Below are positions 1-8,724 of a stretch of 38,341 nucleotides of DNA, piece by piece (positions within the stretch are counted from its first letter, which is position 1; each line of letters opens with the position of its first letter). The notes beneath the pieces were generated by a model that was given only the letters and a program-made list of their open reading frames with translations, was not told the DNA's origin and did no database searches. Source of the DNA: JBCDIQ01 sp039024295 (GTDB lineage: Bacteria; Bacteroidota; Bacteroidia; J057); the NCBI GenBank assembly GCA_039024295.1, contig JBCDIQ010000006.1, positions 1-38,341 on the forward strand, written 5' to 3'. The position numbers and the translations under genes were made by a program.

Positions 1-157
1 ATTCATTTGTGAATTTATGGGAAACGCATCCGTAAAAATCTATATGTTTCAATGTATCAATCCAAGTTAGATTTCTTGTTGAGGTTTCCCCACCTGTTTG
101 AGAATGTACCTATAAGTAATCATGTAAAGTCGTATTCCTTTTTAAAAAGTATATATG

Positions 158-165
158 TATTTTTG
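158..165 (+). promoter_or_regulatory. possible -7 box upstream of first lipoprotein gene
   Basis: TATTTTTG matches the Bacteroidota -7 consensus TAnnTTTG and ends 13 bases before the ATG at 179. No TTTG or TTG lies 19-21 bases upstream, so only half of the promoter is visible. The rest of 1-178 is AT-rich and I see no coding signal in it. Confidence 0.25.
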
Positions 166-178
166 GTAAATTTTAAAA

Positions 179-1084
179 ATGAAACTATTTGTATTTAGTT
201 TTATTTGTGTTCTTTTAATCGGGTGCAAAGAAAAAGAGGTTGTAGTGATTCAAGGGAACATGACTCGTGATTACGAGGGGGTCAATGATTTATCTTTACA
301 TGGATATATCAACAGGTGTTACATTGACCTGCTCGGTCGAGAAGCTCTTCCCTATGAATTAGACCTGGAGACGGATGAGCTACGAAAGGATCAGTTGTCT
401 TTGGCTGCAAGGGATCGGATGTTACAAAACTTACAGACTGGGAGCGATTGGGTATCAGGAGATTCTACTTACAGCCATGCATATCATTTTCAGCTGTATC
501 AATCCTTGAAGGTTCGCTTTGTCGAAGGGGTAGGCGATGTGGCAATCCTGGCAAAAATTGAGACCTATCGCTTTAACCGCCAAAAAGATTCCCTGGAAGG
601 AAGGTGGGAACAAGCACTTGAGTTTGAGCGGGAAATGCGGCGGCTTCAGGAATTGGCCAACACCCAGCATGACTATCGCCAAGGAAAAATCGGTATTTCA
701 GAAGCCTGCGCGAGGATGATGAACAACCATTTCTATGATCAGATCAATATGAACAACATAAATTTCATTCGAGCGGTACATGATAACCTGTTCTATCGAT
801 ATCATACGCAAGAAGAATTTGATGCTGCATTTGAGCTGCTAGAACACGGAACTCCTGCCAGAATCAGAGGACAGATCGCATATTCTAAAGGGGATTATTT
901 ACAACTCCTGACGGGTACCCAAGAATTCCATGAAGGAATGATTCGCTGGGCCTACCGCATGTTGATGAGCCGTGATCCGAGTTCTCAGGAAACTGCGGAG
1001 TTATTGGAAGATTTTGTAGCAAACCAGGATTTCAAGGCAGTACAGCGGAGCATCATGAAGTCAGACGAATACGCCCGGTTCTAA
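179..1084 (+). CDS. lipoprotein with two DUF4214/DUF1549-like segments
   Basis: The 301-residue product starts with a lipoprotein signal (MKLFVFSFICVLLIGC, lipid-anchor Cys16) followed by KEKE, so it is probably an envelope lipoprotein. Residues about 42-60 read YINRCYIDLLGREALPYEL, resembling the 'Y..LLGR.P...E' helix pair of DUF4214 and of planctomycete-type DUF1549 proteins. A second copy of the same style near the C terminus (YRMLMSRDPSSQE, then a segment ending SDEYARF) suggests an internal duplication. The next gene, 14 bases downstream, carries a related motif, and the following genes encode a Tat-exported phosphatase-like protein and a haem-motif lipoprotein, so the group probably works together. 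Its biochemical function is unknown to me; the family link is by motif only. Confidence 0.75.
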   Translation: MKLFVFSFICVLLIGCKEKEVVVIQGNMTRDYEGVNDLSLHGYINRCYIDLLGREALPYELDLETDELRKDQLSLAARDRMLQNLQTGSDWVSGDSTYSHAYHFQLYQSLKVRFVEGVGDVAILAKIETYRFNRQKDSLEGRWEQALEFEREMRRLQELANTQHDYRQGKIGISEACARMMNNHFYDQINMNNINFIRAVHDNLFYRYHTQEEFDAAFELLEHGTPARIRGQIAYSKGDYLQLLTGTQEFHEGMIRWAYRMLMSRDPSSQETAELLEDFVANQDFKAVQRSIMKSDEYARF

Positions 1085-1098
1085 TATCATTAGCCTAA

Positions 1099-1635
1099 AT
1101 GAAAATGAGTATAAATCACCGATTTTCCATCAAGTACCCACGAATCAGCGAATGCCTTATGCTCTGCATATTGGGCTTGGCAATTCCGCAATTTAGCTGT
1201 ACGTCTGATGAAGATCAGTATTTATATGAAGTGGAGCAGTTTGATCTGGTTCCTCCTTCGGGTAACCAGGATAAAGCAAAAACTACCAATCAGTACATTT
1301 CGATTTTATATGCGGATGTGTTTGAAAAAGCACTTGCGGCAAATGATCAGGTAGAAATTGGCAATGCGATGTTCTCCATCGGGGACCAGGAACTGGCCAG
1401 GCAGGTAGTCATCAGCAATTTTCTCAACCATCCTGAGGCACAGGTACCCTCCCGAAAGGTGATGCTGGAGGATTTAGACCAGTTTGTAATTGATACCTAC
1501 CGAAAATTTTTCATCAGAGACCCCTCTCAGGCGGAATTGGCATATGTCAAAAGTTTCATTGAGGCCGATCCCAATGTGAGCCCTGAGGTGGTATACCTGA
1601 CATTTGCAACGAGTAATGAGTACCAGTATTATTGA
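1099..1635 (+). CDS. small lipoprotein with one 'RDPS..E' segment
   Basis: A 178-residue protein with an N-terminal hydrophobic stretch (residues about 19-33) ending at Cys34 in IPQFSC. This is a weak lipobox, but the following TSDEDQ fits a Bacteroidota lipoprotein. The C-terminal third contains YRKFFIRDPSQAELAYVK and ends SNEYQYY, closely paralleling the C terminus of the preceding gene (RDPSSQE, then SDEYARF). The two lipoproteins therefore appear to be paralogous in that domain. It starts 14 bases after the preceding stop and is probably cotranscribed. I do not recognise a function; partner or scaffold of the downstream Tat protein is an inference from position. Confidence 0.75.
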   Translation: MKMSINHRFSIKYPRISECLMLCILGLAIPQFSCTSDEDQYLYEVEQFDLVPPSGNQDKAKTTNQYISILYADVFEKALAANDQVEIGNAMFSIGDQELARQVVISNFLNHPEAQVPSRKVMLEDLDQFVIDTYRKFFIRDPSQAELAYVKSFIEADPNVSPEVVYLTFATSNEYQYY

Positions 1636-1719
1636 TAGTCGTCGGGTTACAGTTTTTAGTATTAAAGTAGCTCCATTTACTATGAACCGAGAGCTGAAGA
1701 CGGTGAACTTTTTTGATAC

Positions 1720-3057
1720 ATGAAAAGAAGGAAATTCATACAGACAATAGGTGCAGCCTCAGCAGGGATATTCGGGATGCCCTATGTCCTGCCCGAGGGG
1801 AGGCTGTTTGCCCGTACGAATAGCGAACTGGCTGGACATGTAGTCCTGGTATTATTCGCAGGAGGGGTAAGACAGCAGGAATCTGTGGGACAGCAATACC
1901 TCGCAGGTAGCCAAAATGAAGATGTTCCCGGTAACATTCTGTACAACCTGCTGGCAGGCGATCCGCCGGAAACCAAAATTGTTTACGGAACAGACGCTAA
2001 CCTCGAAGGAGAGGTGCCCATTCGCCAGGTACTCAACCAGCCGTTAGAACTGCAAGGGACCTTCTTTCGGGAAATGCGCACCTCCATGTTGGGGCACTAT
2101 GGAGGGTTGAATGTGGCCATACAAGGAAACACCGTCTTGACCCAAGGGCTTGCACAAAAACCTGTGAATCCCACCATCTTTGAATACGTGAGACGGCACC
2201 GGGGATTAAAGGCCACAGATGTATGGTTTATTGGGAACGGAATAGGCAATTCCATTCCCCTTTTGACACATAGTACCCATCCTGACTATGGGGCGCAGTA
2301 TGCCGCTAATTTTTTTGCCCCAAGCATTACGTTTGGAGAATGGGGAATCGAACATCTCAGTCAGACAAGGGCGTTTCATCCAGAGTATGAAATGCCCCCA
2401 GCAGAAAAGCTGAAAGCCTTTTTGGACCAGAACTACAGCCGTTCTGTCCAAAGCCTGGGGGGCATCGGAAATTCAGAAGAAGAACACCATATCTTAAGGA
2501 GCTTTCTGGAAGAAATGTACCAGAAAACCCAAGACAATACCGTTTCGATGCCGACGGTAAAAGACAGCAATGACCTAGTCACCATGGGGTATGCTGCCGA
2601 AGTCATGCGGCGGTTCACCCCAAAACTCACCGTAATTAACCTGAATGATGTAGACCTGTGCCATACCAATTTCACTACCTATTTACGAAGCCTTCACCGT
2701 TCTGATCATGCGGTTGGATTTCTGTGGGATTTTATCCAGACCCAGATTCCCAGCATGAAGAATGATACCATCATGCTCCTCCTCCCTGAATGTGGCAGGA
2801 ACATGAAGCCCAATCCGGTTCAGGATGAGAACGATTGGTACGGGTACGACCATGCGGATGAAAATGCTGAGCGGATATTTGGGATGATGGTAGGTCCGAA
2901 TATTCCCGCAAACCTCAAAATAGGCGGAGAAGGCAACTCCATCGGGATTTCTGCAGACATGGTCCCGACGATCGCTGAAATTCTTGGAATAAAGGATAAA
3001 GTCATGGCTGAGGGGATGGTCAGCGGAGCAGCGCGGTCATTATTTGATAGAATCTAA
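1720..3057 (+). CDS. Tat-exported DUF1501/alkaline-phosphatase-superfamily-like protein
   Basis: A 445-residue protein beginning MKRRKFIQTIGAASAGIFG, a twin-arginine-type signal (RRKF, then a hydrophobic small-residue stretch), so it is probably exported folded to the periplasm. The mature part starts HVVLVLFAGGVRQQE, the opening strand style of DUF1501 and sulfatase-like proteins. It carries candidate metal ligands at D312 and H315 (DVDLCHTN), E357 (PECGRN) and D377/H378 (YDHADE), and near the end ISADMVPTIAEILGI, a typical alkaline-phosphatase-superfamily C-terminal motif. I do not see the catalytic Thr/Ser/Cys with certainty; GGVRQQES may be a degenerate version. Its stop is immediately followed by the next ATG (TAAATG), which suggests translational coupling. 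The substrate is unknown. Confidence 0.8.
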   Translation: MKRRKFIQTIGAASAGIFGMPYVLPEGRLFARTNSELAGHVVLVLFAGGVRQQESVGQQYLAGSQNEDVPGNILYNLLAGDPPETKIVYGTDANLEGEVPIRQVLNQPLELQGTFFREMRTSMLGHYGGLNVAIQGNTVLTQGLAQKPVNPTIFEYVRRHRGLKATDVWFIGNGIGNSIPLLTHSTHPDYGAQYAANFFAPSITFGEWGIEHLSQTRAFHPEYEMPPAEKLKAFLDQNYSRSVQSLGGIGNSEEEHHILRSFLEEMYQKTQDNTVSMPTVKDSNDLVTMGYAAEVMRRFTPKLTVINLNDVDLCHTNFTTYLRSLHRSDHAVGFLWDFIQTQIPSMKNDTIMLLLPECGRNMKPNPVQDENDWYGYDHADENAERIFGMMVGPNIPANLKIGGEGNSIGISADMVPTIAEILGIKDKVMAEGMVSGAARSLFDRI

Positions 3058-4053
3058 ATGAAAGGTCGACGCCGTAAGCATATCATGATCTCCTATCAGG
3101 CATTTTTTATCCTGATAATCAGTCTATTACTTATCGTAGGCTGTGACAATGGGGAGGGAGAATTACCGCCCAATCCTTTTAACGTTGAAGAAATAGACCT
3201 GGGGGATACCCTCGTATCTGATACGGTAGTTCCCTTAACTTCGACCTTGAACAGCTTGCACAGCAGGGTTTTTAAGCCCACCTGTGCAAATTCTGGGTGC
3301 CACGACGGGCATTTCTCTCCTGATTTTCGCACCATCAGTGGGACCTATGCCACCTTACTGTGGGTTTCCCCGGTAAAACCCTCTCCAAGTGGCAGCTACT
3401 CGTATCTGGTCGAGCCAGGGCAGCCCGATAAGTCTATGTTGATGCACAGGCTCCTAAAGGATATTGATGGTCAATCTGGAATCATGCCGCTAGCAGTGGA
3501 TCCCGATTCCGACTGGGACTCACTTAAGCTTGATTACCTTTATCAAATAAGGGAATGGATACGAAAAGGGGCTGCTGATCCTACCGGAAATTCCTCCGTT
3601 TCAATTGGCTCAGACCTGCCTCCTTTTCAGGAAGGCTTTGCCATCGCGTTAGGTACGACGGGGGAATTCCTCCAAAGAAAAAGAGGAAATGGTCCCTTAC
3701 AGTTAGCAAGTGCTCCTGCCTCATTGAAATTTTGGGTAAGCCTATCCGATGACCAAACTCCTCTTAATCAACTCATTGAGCCAACTCTATATGCGTCAGC
3801 TCATGCCACAGATTATTCCCAGGCCAAAAGGTATCCGCTCACATGGACCTCCAGTCCTGAATTCGAGCCAGGGTACTTGGGAGATGAGGTTGCTTATAAA
3901 TTCTATGTGGAGATCCCTTTGGCTAACCTTCCTGCCTCAAGTCCCCTATTTTTTAGAATAGCTGTTCAGGACCCAGCCCTCGGAGTCGTTTCTGAAATTC
4001 CTGTGCCTGATTCGCCCCCGCATCTTGTTACCTATTTTTCTTTGGAGAAGTAA
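3058..4053 (+). CDS. lipoprotein with CX4CH cytochrome-c-like motif
   Basis: A 331-residue lipoprotein. The ATG at 3058 gives a basic n-region (MKGRRRKH) and a hydrophobic stretch ending IVGC with Cys29, so it is preferred over the internal ATG at 3085. Residues 76-82 are CANSGCH, a CX4CH haem-binding-like motif of the kind found in planctomycete-type (PSD1) cytochromes. The downstream pattern also fits that family: a 'V.PG.P..SML..RL' stretch, IMPL as a possible distal Met ligand, then IREWIRKGA. The C-terminal half looks like a beta-rich domain with no name I recognise. It lies directly between the Tat protein and another lipoprotein and is coupled to both (TAAATG before, TAATG after). An electron-transfer or haem role is an inference; haem attachment through CX4CH is less certain than through CXXCH. 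Confidence 0.8.
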   Translation: MKGRRRKHIMISYQAFFILIISLLLIVGCDNGEGELPPNPFNVEEIDLGDTLVSDTVVPLTSTLNSLHSRVFKPTCANSGCHDGHFSPDFRTISGTYATLLWVSPVKPSPSGSYSYLVEPGQPDKSMLMHRLLKDIDGQSGIMPLAVDPDSDWDSLKLDYLYQIREWIRKGAADPTGNSSVSIGSDLPPFQEGFAIALGTTGEFLQRKRGNGPLQLASAPASLKFWVSLSDDQTPLNQLIEPTLYASAHATDYSQAKRYPLTWTSSPEFEPGYLGDEVAYKFYVEIPLANLPASSPLFFRIAVQDPALGVVSEIPVPDSPPHLVTYFSLEK

Positions 4054-4502
4054 TGACCTATGTGATCTACATATTATTGATAGTGAGTTGCTTACTTATG
4101 CTTGGAGGGTGTAAGGGCGAGGCCCTTGATCCACTTGCGAATGCACCCACTCTCTGGATAGAACAAGTCTATCCCGACACGGTAAGGCAATTTCAGGACA
4201 GCATCACCCTTATCCTGGGCTATGAAGATCCTAACGGGGATCTGGGAAGCATAGACCCCAATGATCGGACCCTTTGGGTTAAGGACAGCCGACTTCCAGA
4301 AGGGGATCTATACCATGTCAAGCCCATTGTTCCTACAGGTGATGAGATTCATATAAGGGGAACGATAAGGATAGGTATCCGTCCTCCTTTTTTACTTGGG
4401 AGTGCCGGGCTTGAGCGGATTGTGCTGTCTGCTAAAATCAGGGACCAGGAGGGGGTGTGGAGTGAAGAAGTGAGTGCTTTTCCTATCTGGGTGATAGAAT
4501 AA
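4053..4502 (+). CDS. small lipoprotein of unknown function
   Basis: A 149-residue protein whose ATG overlaps the preceding stop by one base (TAATG), so translation is likely coupled. The N terminus MTYVIYILLIVSCLLMLGGC is a hydrophobic lipoprotein signal with Cys20, although it lacks the usual basic residue. The mature part contains ILGYEDPNGDLGS, a phrase I associate with a Bacteroidota family of small lipoproteins, and ends in a short beta-rich segment (EEVSAFPIWVIE). No catalytic motif is visible. It may be an accessory to the CX4CH lipoprotein; this is inferred from position only. Confidence 0.75.
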   Translation: MTYVIYILLIVSCLLMLGGCKGEALDPLANAPTLWIEQVYPDTVRQFQDSITLILGYEDPNGDLGSIDPNDRTLWVKDSRLPEGDLYHVKPIVPTGDEIHIRGTIRIGIRPPFLLGSAGLERIVLSAKIRDQEGVWSEEVSAFPIWVIE

Positions 4503-4533
4503 GAAGGCCGATCGCTCTTTTTAGTATTGAAAC

Positions 4534-7500
4534 ATGATAAATCCACCAACATATCCGATAATCATCCGGCTCCTGCTGGTGATTGGGATGTGTATGGCTG
4601 GAAAATTTACGGCCATAGGCCAATCTTACCCCATGCAAAATATTACTGTCTCTGATTGCCGAGGGCAAATTACAGGCAGCCAAAACGGAAATATACCAGG
4701 AAATTATGACCATAATGAGAACCTAACATTCACGGTATGTGTGCCAGGAGCTGAACGTGTAGAAGTGTTTTTCTCACTTTTTTGTACAGAGGCAGGATAT
4801 GATTCCCTACGGGTATTTGATGGGCCAGACACCCTGGCTCCACAATTGGGGGCAACCTATTCAGGTTTTTCTCCTCCACCATCGATTAAATCTACGGGGA
4901 ACTGTATCACTTTACACTTTCGTTCGGATGAAAACATTTCATGTGTTGGCTGGATTGCTCGTTGGCAAGCGGTTATGGAACCGCCTAGTTTTCCTGAGGT
5001 AGACCTGCAGGGAGTCTCCCCCAAATGTAGCACCCAGACGATGGTGGTCCGAATGACCCGCCCTGTTCATTGTGATTCCATTGACGCTGAAAATTTTCAA
5101 CTCACAGGTGCGCTTAATAACACTGTAACACAGGCCTTACCGGTTAACTGCCAGGGAGACAGTACCGAGGAAATTCAGTTGATATTTTCACCTGGCTTAA
5201 ATAAAAGTGGCCTATATGGCGTCACCTATACCTCTGAGCTCCCTGACCAATGTGATAGCCTGTGGTCTGTTTCCAGTATCGATCGATTTTTCATCTCAGA
5301 CTGTCCCATGCAGGTTGAAGCTCAGACTTGGACGGATACCATTTGTGAGGGGGAATGTGCGGAATTACTGGCCAGCGGAAGCGGAGGAGACCCCAATAGT
5401 TACCAATATACCTGGAGCCAGGGAATAGGAAATGGGGCCGGTCCTATCAAGGTATGCCCTTCCCAGACTCAGGTGTACGAAGTCACCCTCACCGACGGAA
5501 TTGGATCCCCTCCAGCAAAGGCACAAGTTCGAATAGTGGTACTTCCTCCTCCCACAATGCCGCCTCCCGATACAGTTTGTCAATCAGAACCCGATTTTTC
5601 ACTTTTGGCCAGCCCGCCAGGAGGTGTCTGGCAAGGGGCAGGAATAGCCGATGAAAATGGAATTTTCTCTGCAGAAGCAGCAGGACCTGGAACCCACTTG
5701 ATTAGCTACAAACTCCCTGCGGGGTGTGAGGCTAGCACATCCATCACAGTTAAAGGAGTAGATGCAGGTCCAGAACAAGCCGCATGTCCAGGATCAGACA
5801 CCATGCTGTTAACTTTTCAAACGCCTACAGGAGGGTATTGGACGGGCAATCACATCAGGGCTTCGGGGGCTTTCCTCCCGCCCAGTGTGGTAGGTACTTA
5901 TCCGGTATATTATCACGCAAATGGTTGTGTCGATAGTACCTTGATCCATGTGGATACCCTCCAAATATGGCCATTAGATTCTGCTTGTTTATCTGATCCC
6001 CCTTATACGTTAAAGGCCTTACCAGAAGGCGGATACTGGACAGGTCCTGGTATTACAGATTCCTTGAAAGGCAATTGGGCTCCTGCAGTCTCTGGCCGCG
6101 GAGATCACATCCTTACCTATCATATCAATGGCTGTAGCACTTCATTTAAAGTATTTGTGAAGCCCCTTTTGGTAGGGGCAAACGTGTTAGTTTGTCCAAA
6201 AGGTTCCCCTTTTGTACTAAGTCCTTCCTTTCCTTCCCACGGAACCTGGAGCGGTGTGGGTATTTTAGATGCACAGACGGGACTTTATGACCCAGGGGTG
6301 ATGGGCGGGGATTTTACGGACACGCTTGTATATGAAGTCAACGGCTGCCAAAAGAAGCGAATAGTTTGGGTGCGAGACGCCAGGATCAGGCCCGATACGA
6401 TAAAATTGTGTTTGGCTGATCCTGTTTTGGGGCTAAATGAAGCGAACACCCACCGATCTCCCTGGAATGGTACATGGAATGGCCCCGGAGTTATAGATAC
6501 CATTACTGATGGGCAATTCTCCCCTCAGGTGGCTTCCATAGGCTTTCATAAGGTATTTTATGAGGCAAATGGCTGCTCTGACAGTGTGACCATGGCCGTT
6601 TACCCCAACAAGACCACCTACGATACGGTTGTTTGTGAGGGGGTCCTCCCATTTTCCATGCGTGCAAGCGTTTCAGGCGGATGGTGGGAAGGACCAGGAA
6701 TCATAGACTCCTCTGGTATTTTTGACGCCTCGGTTATTGGGGTCGGCCAGCATAAAGTTTTTTTTCACAATCCATTCGGCTGCTTAGATACAGCCTCAGT
6801 TGAGGTTTACGACCTGATTGAACCCTACATAGAAAACCTGCTAGGCTCCTATTGCTACACAGACTCCATGTTTAAGCTTGATGCGACTCCTCCTGGGGGC
6901 AGGTTTTATGGAGATGGGGTGATCGGTGATTTCTTCAATCCTGTACTTGCAGGACCAGGCCTTAAAAATGTGTATTACACCTATGGCTCTGGAGATTGCA
7001 AACGGACGGTCAACCAACCTGTGGCGGTAAATAGTCCCCTACGGATTGACCTGAAATTTCAAGCTGATACCATTTGCTTTGGAGACTTTACCACCCTTGG
7101 AGCCTATGGAAAAGGGGGACCTATTGGCGACTTTCAATACACGTGGTCACATGGCCTTCCCAATCAGCCAGAGCAGGTTGTTTCTCCTGCTCGGGATACC
7201 TTCTATTCCGTTTCCGTTTCAGATGGATGCTCGGATCCTGTCTCTACCCGGATAAATGTAAAGGTCCATCGGGAGTTTAAATTGAGTTTTACCCAGAGTG
7301 ATACGATTTGCTACGGAGAAAATGGATTTGCAGCCATTGAAGTTGACGGTCCCAGCTTTTATCAATTCACGTGGGATACTGATCCTCAACAGTATGGTGA
7401 CACCCTTAGGGCCCCCACTTTTTTCCGGTACGAAGTAGAAGTGAAGGATATGCGAACCGGATGTCTACAAGTCGCTGAGACTTCCATTCCTGGCAGAGAA

Positions 7501-8061
7501 TACTTGCTCGCGAGTTTCTTGCCTAATCCTAACAGGGAATGCCTGCCTTTGGAAAATGCGACCTTTCATTTTATTGATTTGAGCGAAGGTGCCCTTAGGG
7601 GAATTTGGGATTTTGGGGATGGAGAATATGAGCCCTATGAACAAGGGGTACATCCAGCGCATACCTACAAGCAACTTGGAGAATACCAGGTCAAACTTTG
7701 GGTAGAGAATGAATGGGGATGCCGTGACAGCATGGCGGCAAATGTTTGTGTGCTTCCCGGGCCATCTGGCGTTGAGGTTCCCACCGCATTTTCTCCTAAC
7801 GGAGACGGCGTGAATGATTTTTTTGAGGTTAAGAGCTCAGGCGTTGTTACCTTTAACTTGAGGATTTTTGATCGCTGGGGAAGAATTATTTTTCAAGCAA
7901 ACGATCCCAATGCCAGCTGGGATGGTACCTTCCAGGGAAGGCGGGTGCCCGAGGGAGCATATGTGGTGTACATCAGGGGAAGCATACGGGAAGAAAACGA
8001 ATTCACCAATCATTCCCCGGTAAAATTCATGAAACGAGAAACCTTGTTAATTATCCGATAA
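4534..8061 (+). CDS. secreted CUB/repeat/PKD protein with T9SS type B C-terminal domain
   Basis: A 1175-residue exported protein. Residues 1 to about 30 are a signal peptide. Residues about 36-150 look like a CUB domain (YDSLRVFDGPD, then LHFRSDE). Residues about 265-345 form an Ig/PKD-like unit (YTWSQG, then YEVTLTDG). Seven consecutive units of 67-75 residues follow, each starting with a Cys (349, 418, 485, 554, 626, 701, 774), with a GG.W.G.GI-type motif (varied in some copies) and a Cys near the end. Another YTWSHG unit and a PKD domain (WDFGDGE, about residues 1005-1080) lead to a gliding-motility/CHU_C type B sorting domain (FSPNGDGVNDFF to the end). Such proteins are exported by the T9SS and attached at the surface or released, commonly as adhesins. 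It follows the lipoprotein module by 31 bases and is probably part of it. Its ligand is unknown. Confidence 0.9.
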   Translation: MINPPTYPIIIRLLLVIGMCMAGKFTAIGQSYPMQNITVSDCRGQITGSQNGNIPGNYDHNENLTFTVCVPGAERVEVFFSLFCTEAGYDSLRVFDGPDTLAPQLGATYSGFSPPPSIKSTGNCITLHFRSDENISCVGWIARWQAVMEPPSFPEVDLQGVSPKCSTQTMVVRMTRPVHCDSIDAENFQLTGALNNTVTQALPVNCQGDSTEEIQLIFSPGLNKSGLYGVTYTSELPDQCDSLWSVSSIDRFFISDCPMQVEAQTWTDTICEGECAELLASGSGGDPNSYQYTWSQGIGNGAGPIKVCPSQTQVYEVTLTDGIGSPPAKAQVRIVVLPPPTMPPPDTVCQSEPDFSLLASPPGGVWQGAGIADENGIFSAEAAGPGTHLISYKLPAGCEASTSITVKGVDAGPEQAACPGSDTMLLTFQTPTGGYWTGNHIRASGAFLPPSVVGTYPVYYHANGCVDSTLIHVDTLQIWPLDSACLSDPPYTLKALPEGGYWTGPGITDSLKGNWAPAVSGRGDHILTYHINGCSTSFKVFVKPLLVGANVLVCPKGSPFVLSPSFPSHGTWSGVGILDAQTGLYDPGVMGGDFTDTLVYEVNGCQKKRIVWVRDARIRPDTIKLCLADPVLGLNEANTHRSPWNGTWNGPGVIDTITDGQFSPQVASIGFHKVFYEANGCSDSVTMAVYPNKTTYDTVVCEGVLPFSMRASVSGGWWEGPGIIDSSGIFDASVIGVGQHKVFFHNPFGCLDTASVEVYDLIEPYIENLLGSYCYTDSMFKLDATPPGGRFYGDGVIGDFFNPVLAGPGLKNVYYTYGSGDCKRTVNQPVAVNSPLRIDLKFQADTICFGDFTTLGAYGKGGPIGDFQYTWSHGLPNQPEQVVSPARDTFYSVSVSDGCSDPVSTRINVKVHREFKLSFTQSDTICYGENGFAAIEVDGPSFYQFTWDTDPQQYGDTLRAPTFFRYEVEVKDMRTGCLQVAETSIPGREYLLASFLPNPNRECLPLENATFHFIDLSEGALRGIWDFGDGEYEPYEQGVHPAHTYKQLGEYQVKLWVENEWGCRDSMAANVCVLPGPSGVEVPTAFSPNGDGVNDFFEVKSSGVVTFNLRIFDRWGRIIFQANDPNASWDGTFQGRRVPEGAYVVYIRGSIREENEFTNHSPVKFMKRETLLIIR

Positions 8062-8064
8062 GGG

Positions 8065-8637
8065 CTATTCCATTGCTTCGTAAAAGCATTTTCGACAGCG
8101 AGGCTCATAGCTATCCTTTTCCCCTAACATCACCTCTGAGTTTTCTTCCCGAAATCTATAGGAATAGTTGGCCAGGCTTCCACATTGCTGACAAATCGCA
8201 TGTACTTTGGTGATGAACTCCGCGATCGCTAAAAGGTCAGGCATAGGGCCAAATGGTTCTCCCTTAAAATTCATGTCCAGTCCTGCCAGGATGACCCTCG
8301 TACCTTTGTTACAAAGCTTGGTAACTACTTCCACAATGCCCTCGTCGAAAAATTGGGCTTCATCAATGCCAACTACCTCAATTCCAGAGGTGAGCAAAAG
8401 TATCTGGTGGGAGGAGGAAACGGGTGTGGAGGGAATAGAATTTTGGTTGTGAGAGACGATGTCTTCCTCACTGTACCTGGTGTCAAGCGCAGGCTTAAAA
8501 ATTCGTACTTGCTGATTGGCAATTTGAGCTCTTCGAAGCCTCCTGATGAGTTCTTCAGTTTTTCCTGAAAACATGCTCCCACAAATGACTTCCAGCCAGC
8601 CAGTATGACGGTTGCCGGCATTAAATTCTACAAACAT
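8065..8637 (-). CDS. tdk: thymidine kinase (type II)
   Basis: A 190-residue cytosolic enzyme phosphorylating thymidine to dTMP in pyrimidine salvage. The P-loop is GSMFSGKTEE (residues 20-29), the Walker B-like motif is IDEAQFF with the catalytic acid, and the C terminus has the zinc-binding pairs CQQC and CRKC plus YEPRC, all standard for the bacterial/human TK1 type. Length is typical (about 190). It lies 87 bases downstream of infB on the same strand, so it may be the last gene of the rimP-nusA-infB transcript. Its stop is only 3 bases from the stop of the convergent T9SS gene. Confidence 0.95.
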   Translation of the reverse strand: MFVEFNAGNRHTGWLEVICGSMFSGKTEELIRRLRRAQIANQQVRIFKPALDTRYSEEDIVSHNQNSIPSTPVSSSHQILLLTSGIEVVGIDEAQFFDEGIVEVVTKLCNKGTRVILAGLDMNFKGEPFGPMPDLLAIAEFITKVHAICQQCGSLANYSYRFREENSEVMLGEKDSYEPRCRKCFYEAME

Positions 8638-8724
8638 CTGTTAGGATCTTTATTTCCAGATACATCAGGGGGTAAGTACTATCGAAAACGCAAGAACTCC
8701 CCGGTAGACACCTTCAACAACCTA

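Noticed and set aside
1..178. Possible end of an upstream gene
   Set aside because: No frame shows a plausible C terminus; the sequence is AT-rich with several stops in all frames.
1640..1647. CGTCGGGT matching part of the IS terminal repeat
   Set aside because: Only 8 bases match and no other IS remnant lies nearby; chance is sufficient.
1653..1663. TTTTTAGTATT, repeated at 4518-4528, each upstream of a gene of the first module
   Set aside because: An AT-rich 11-mer occurring twice in 38 kb is not strong; the two copies lie at different distances from their start codons (56 and 5 bases), so no regulatory case can be made.
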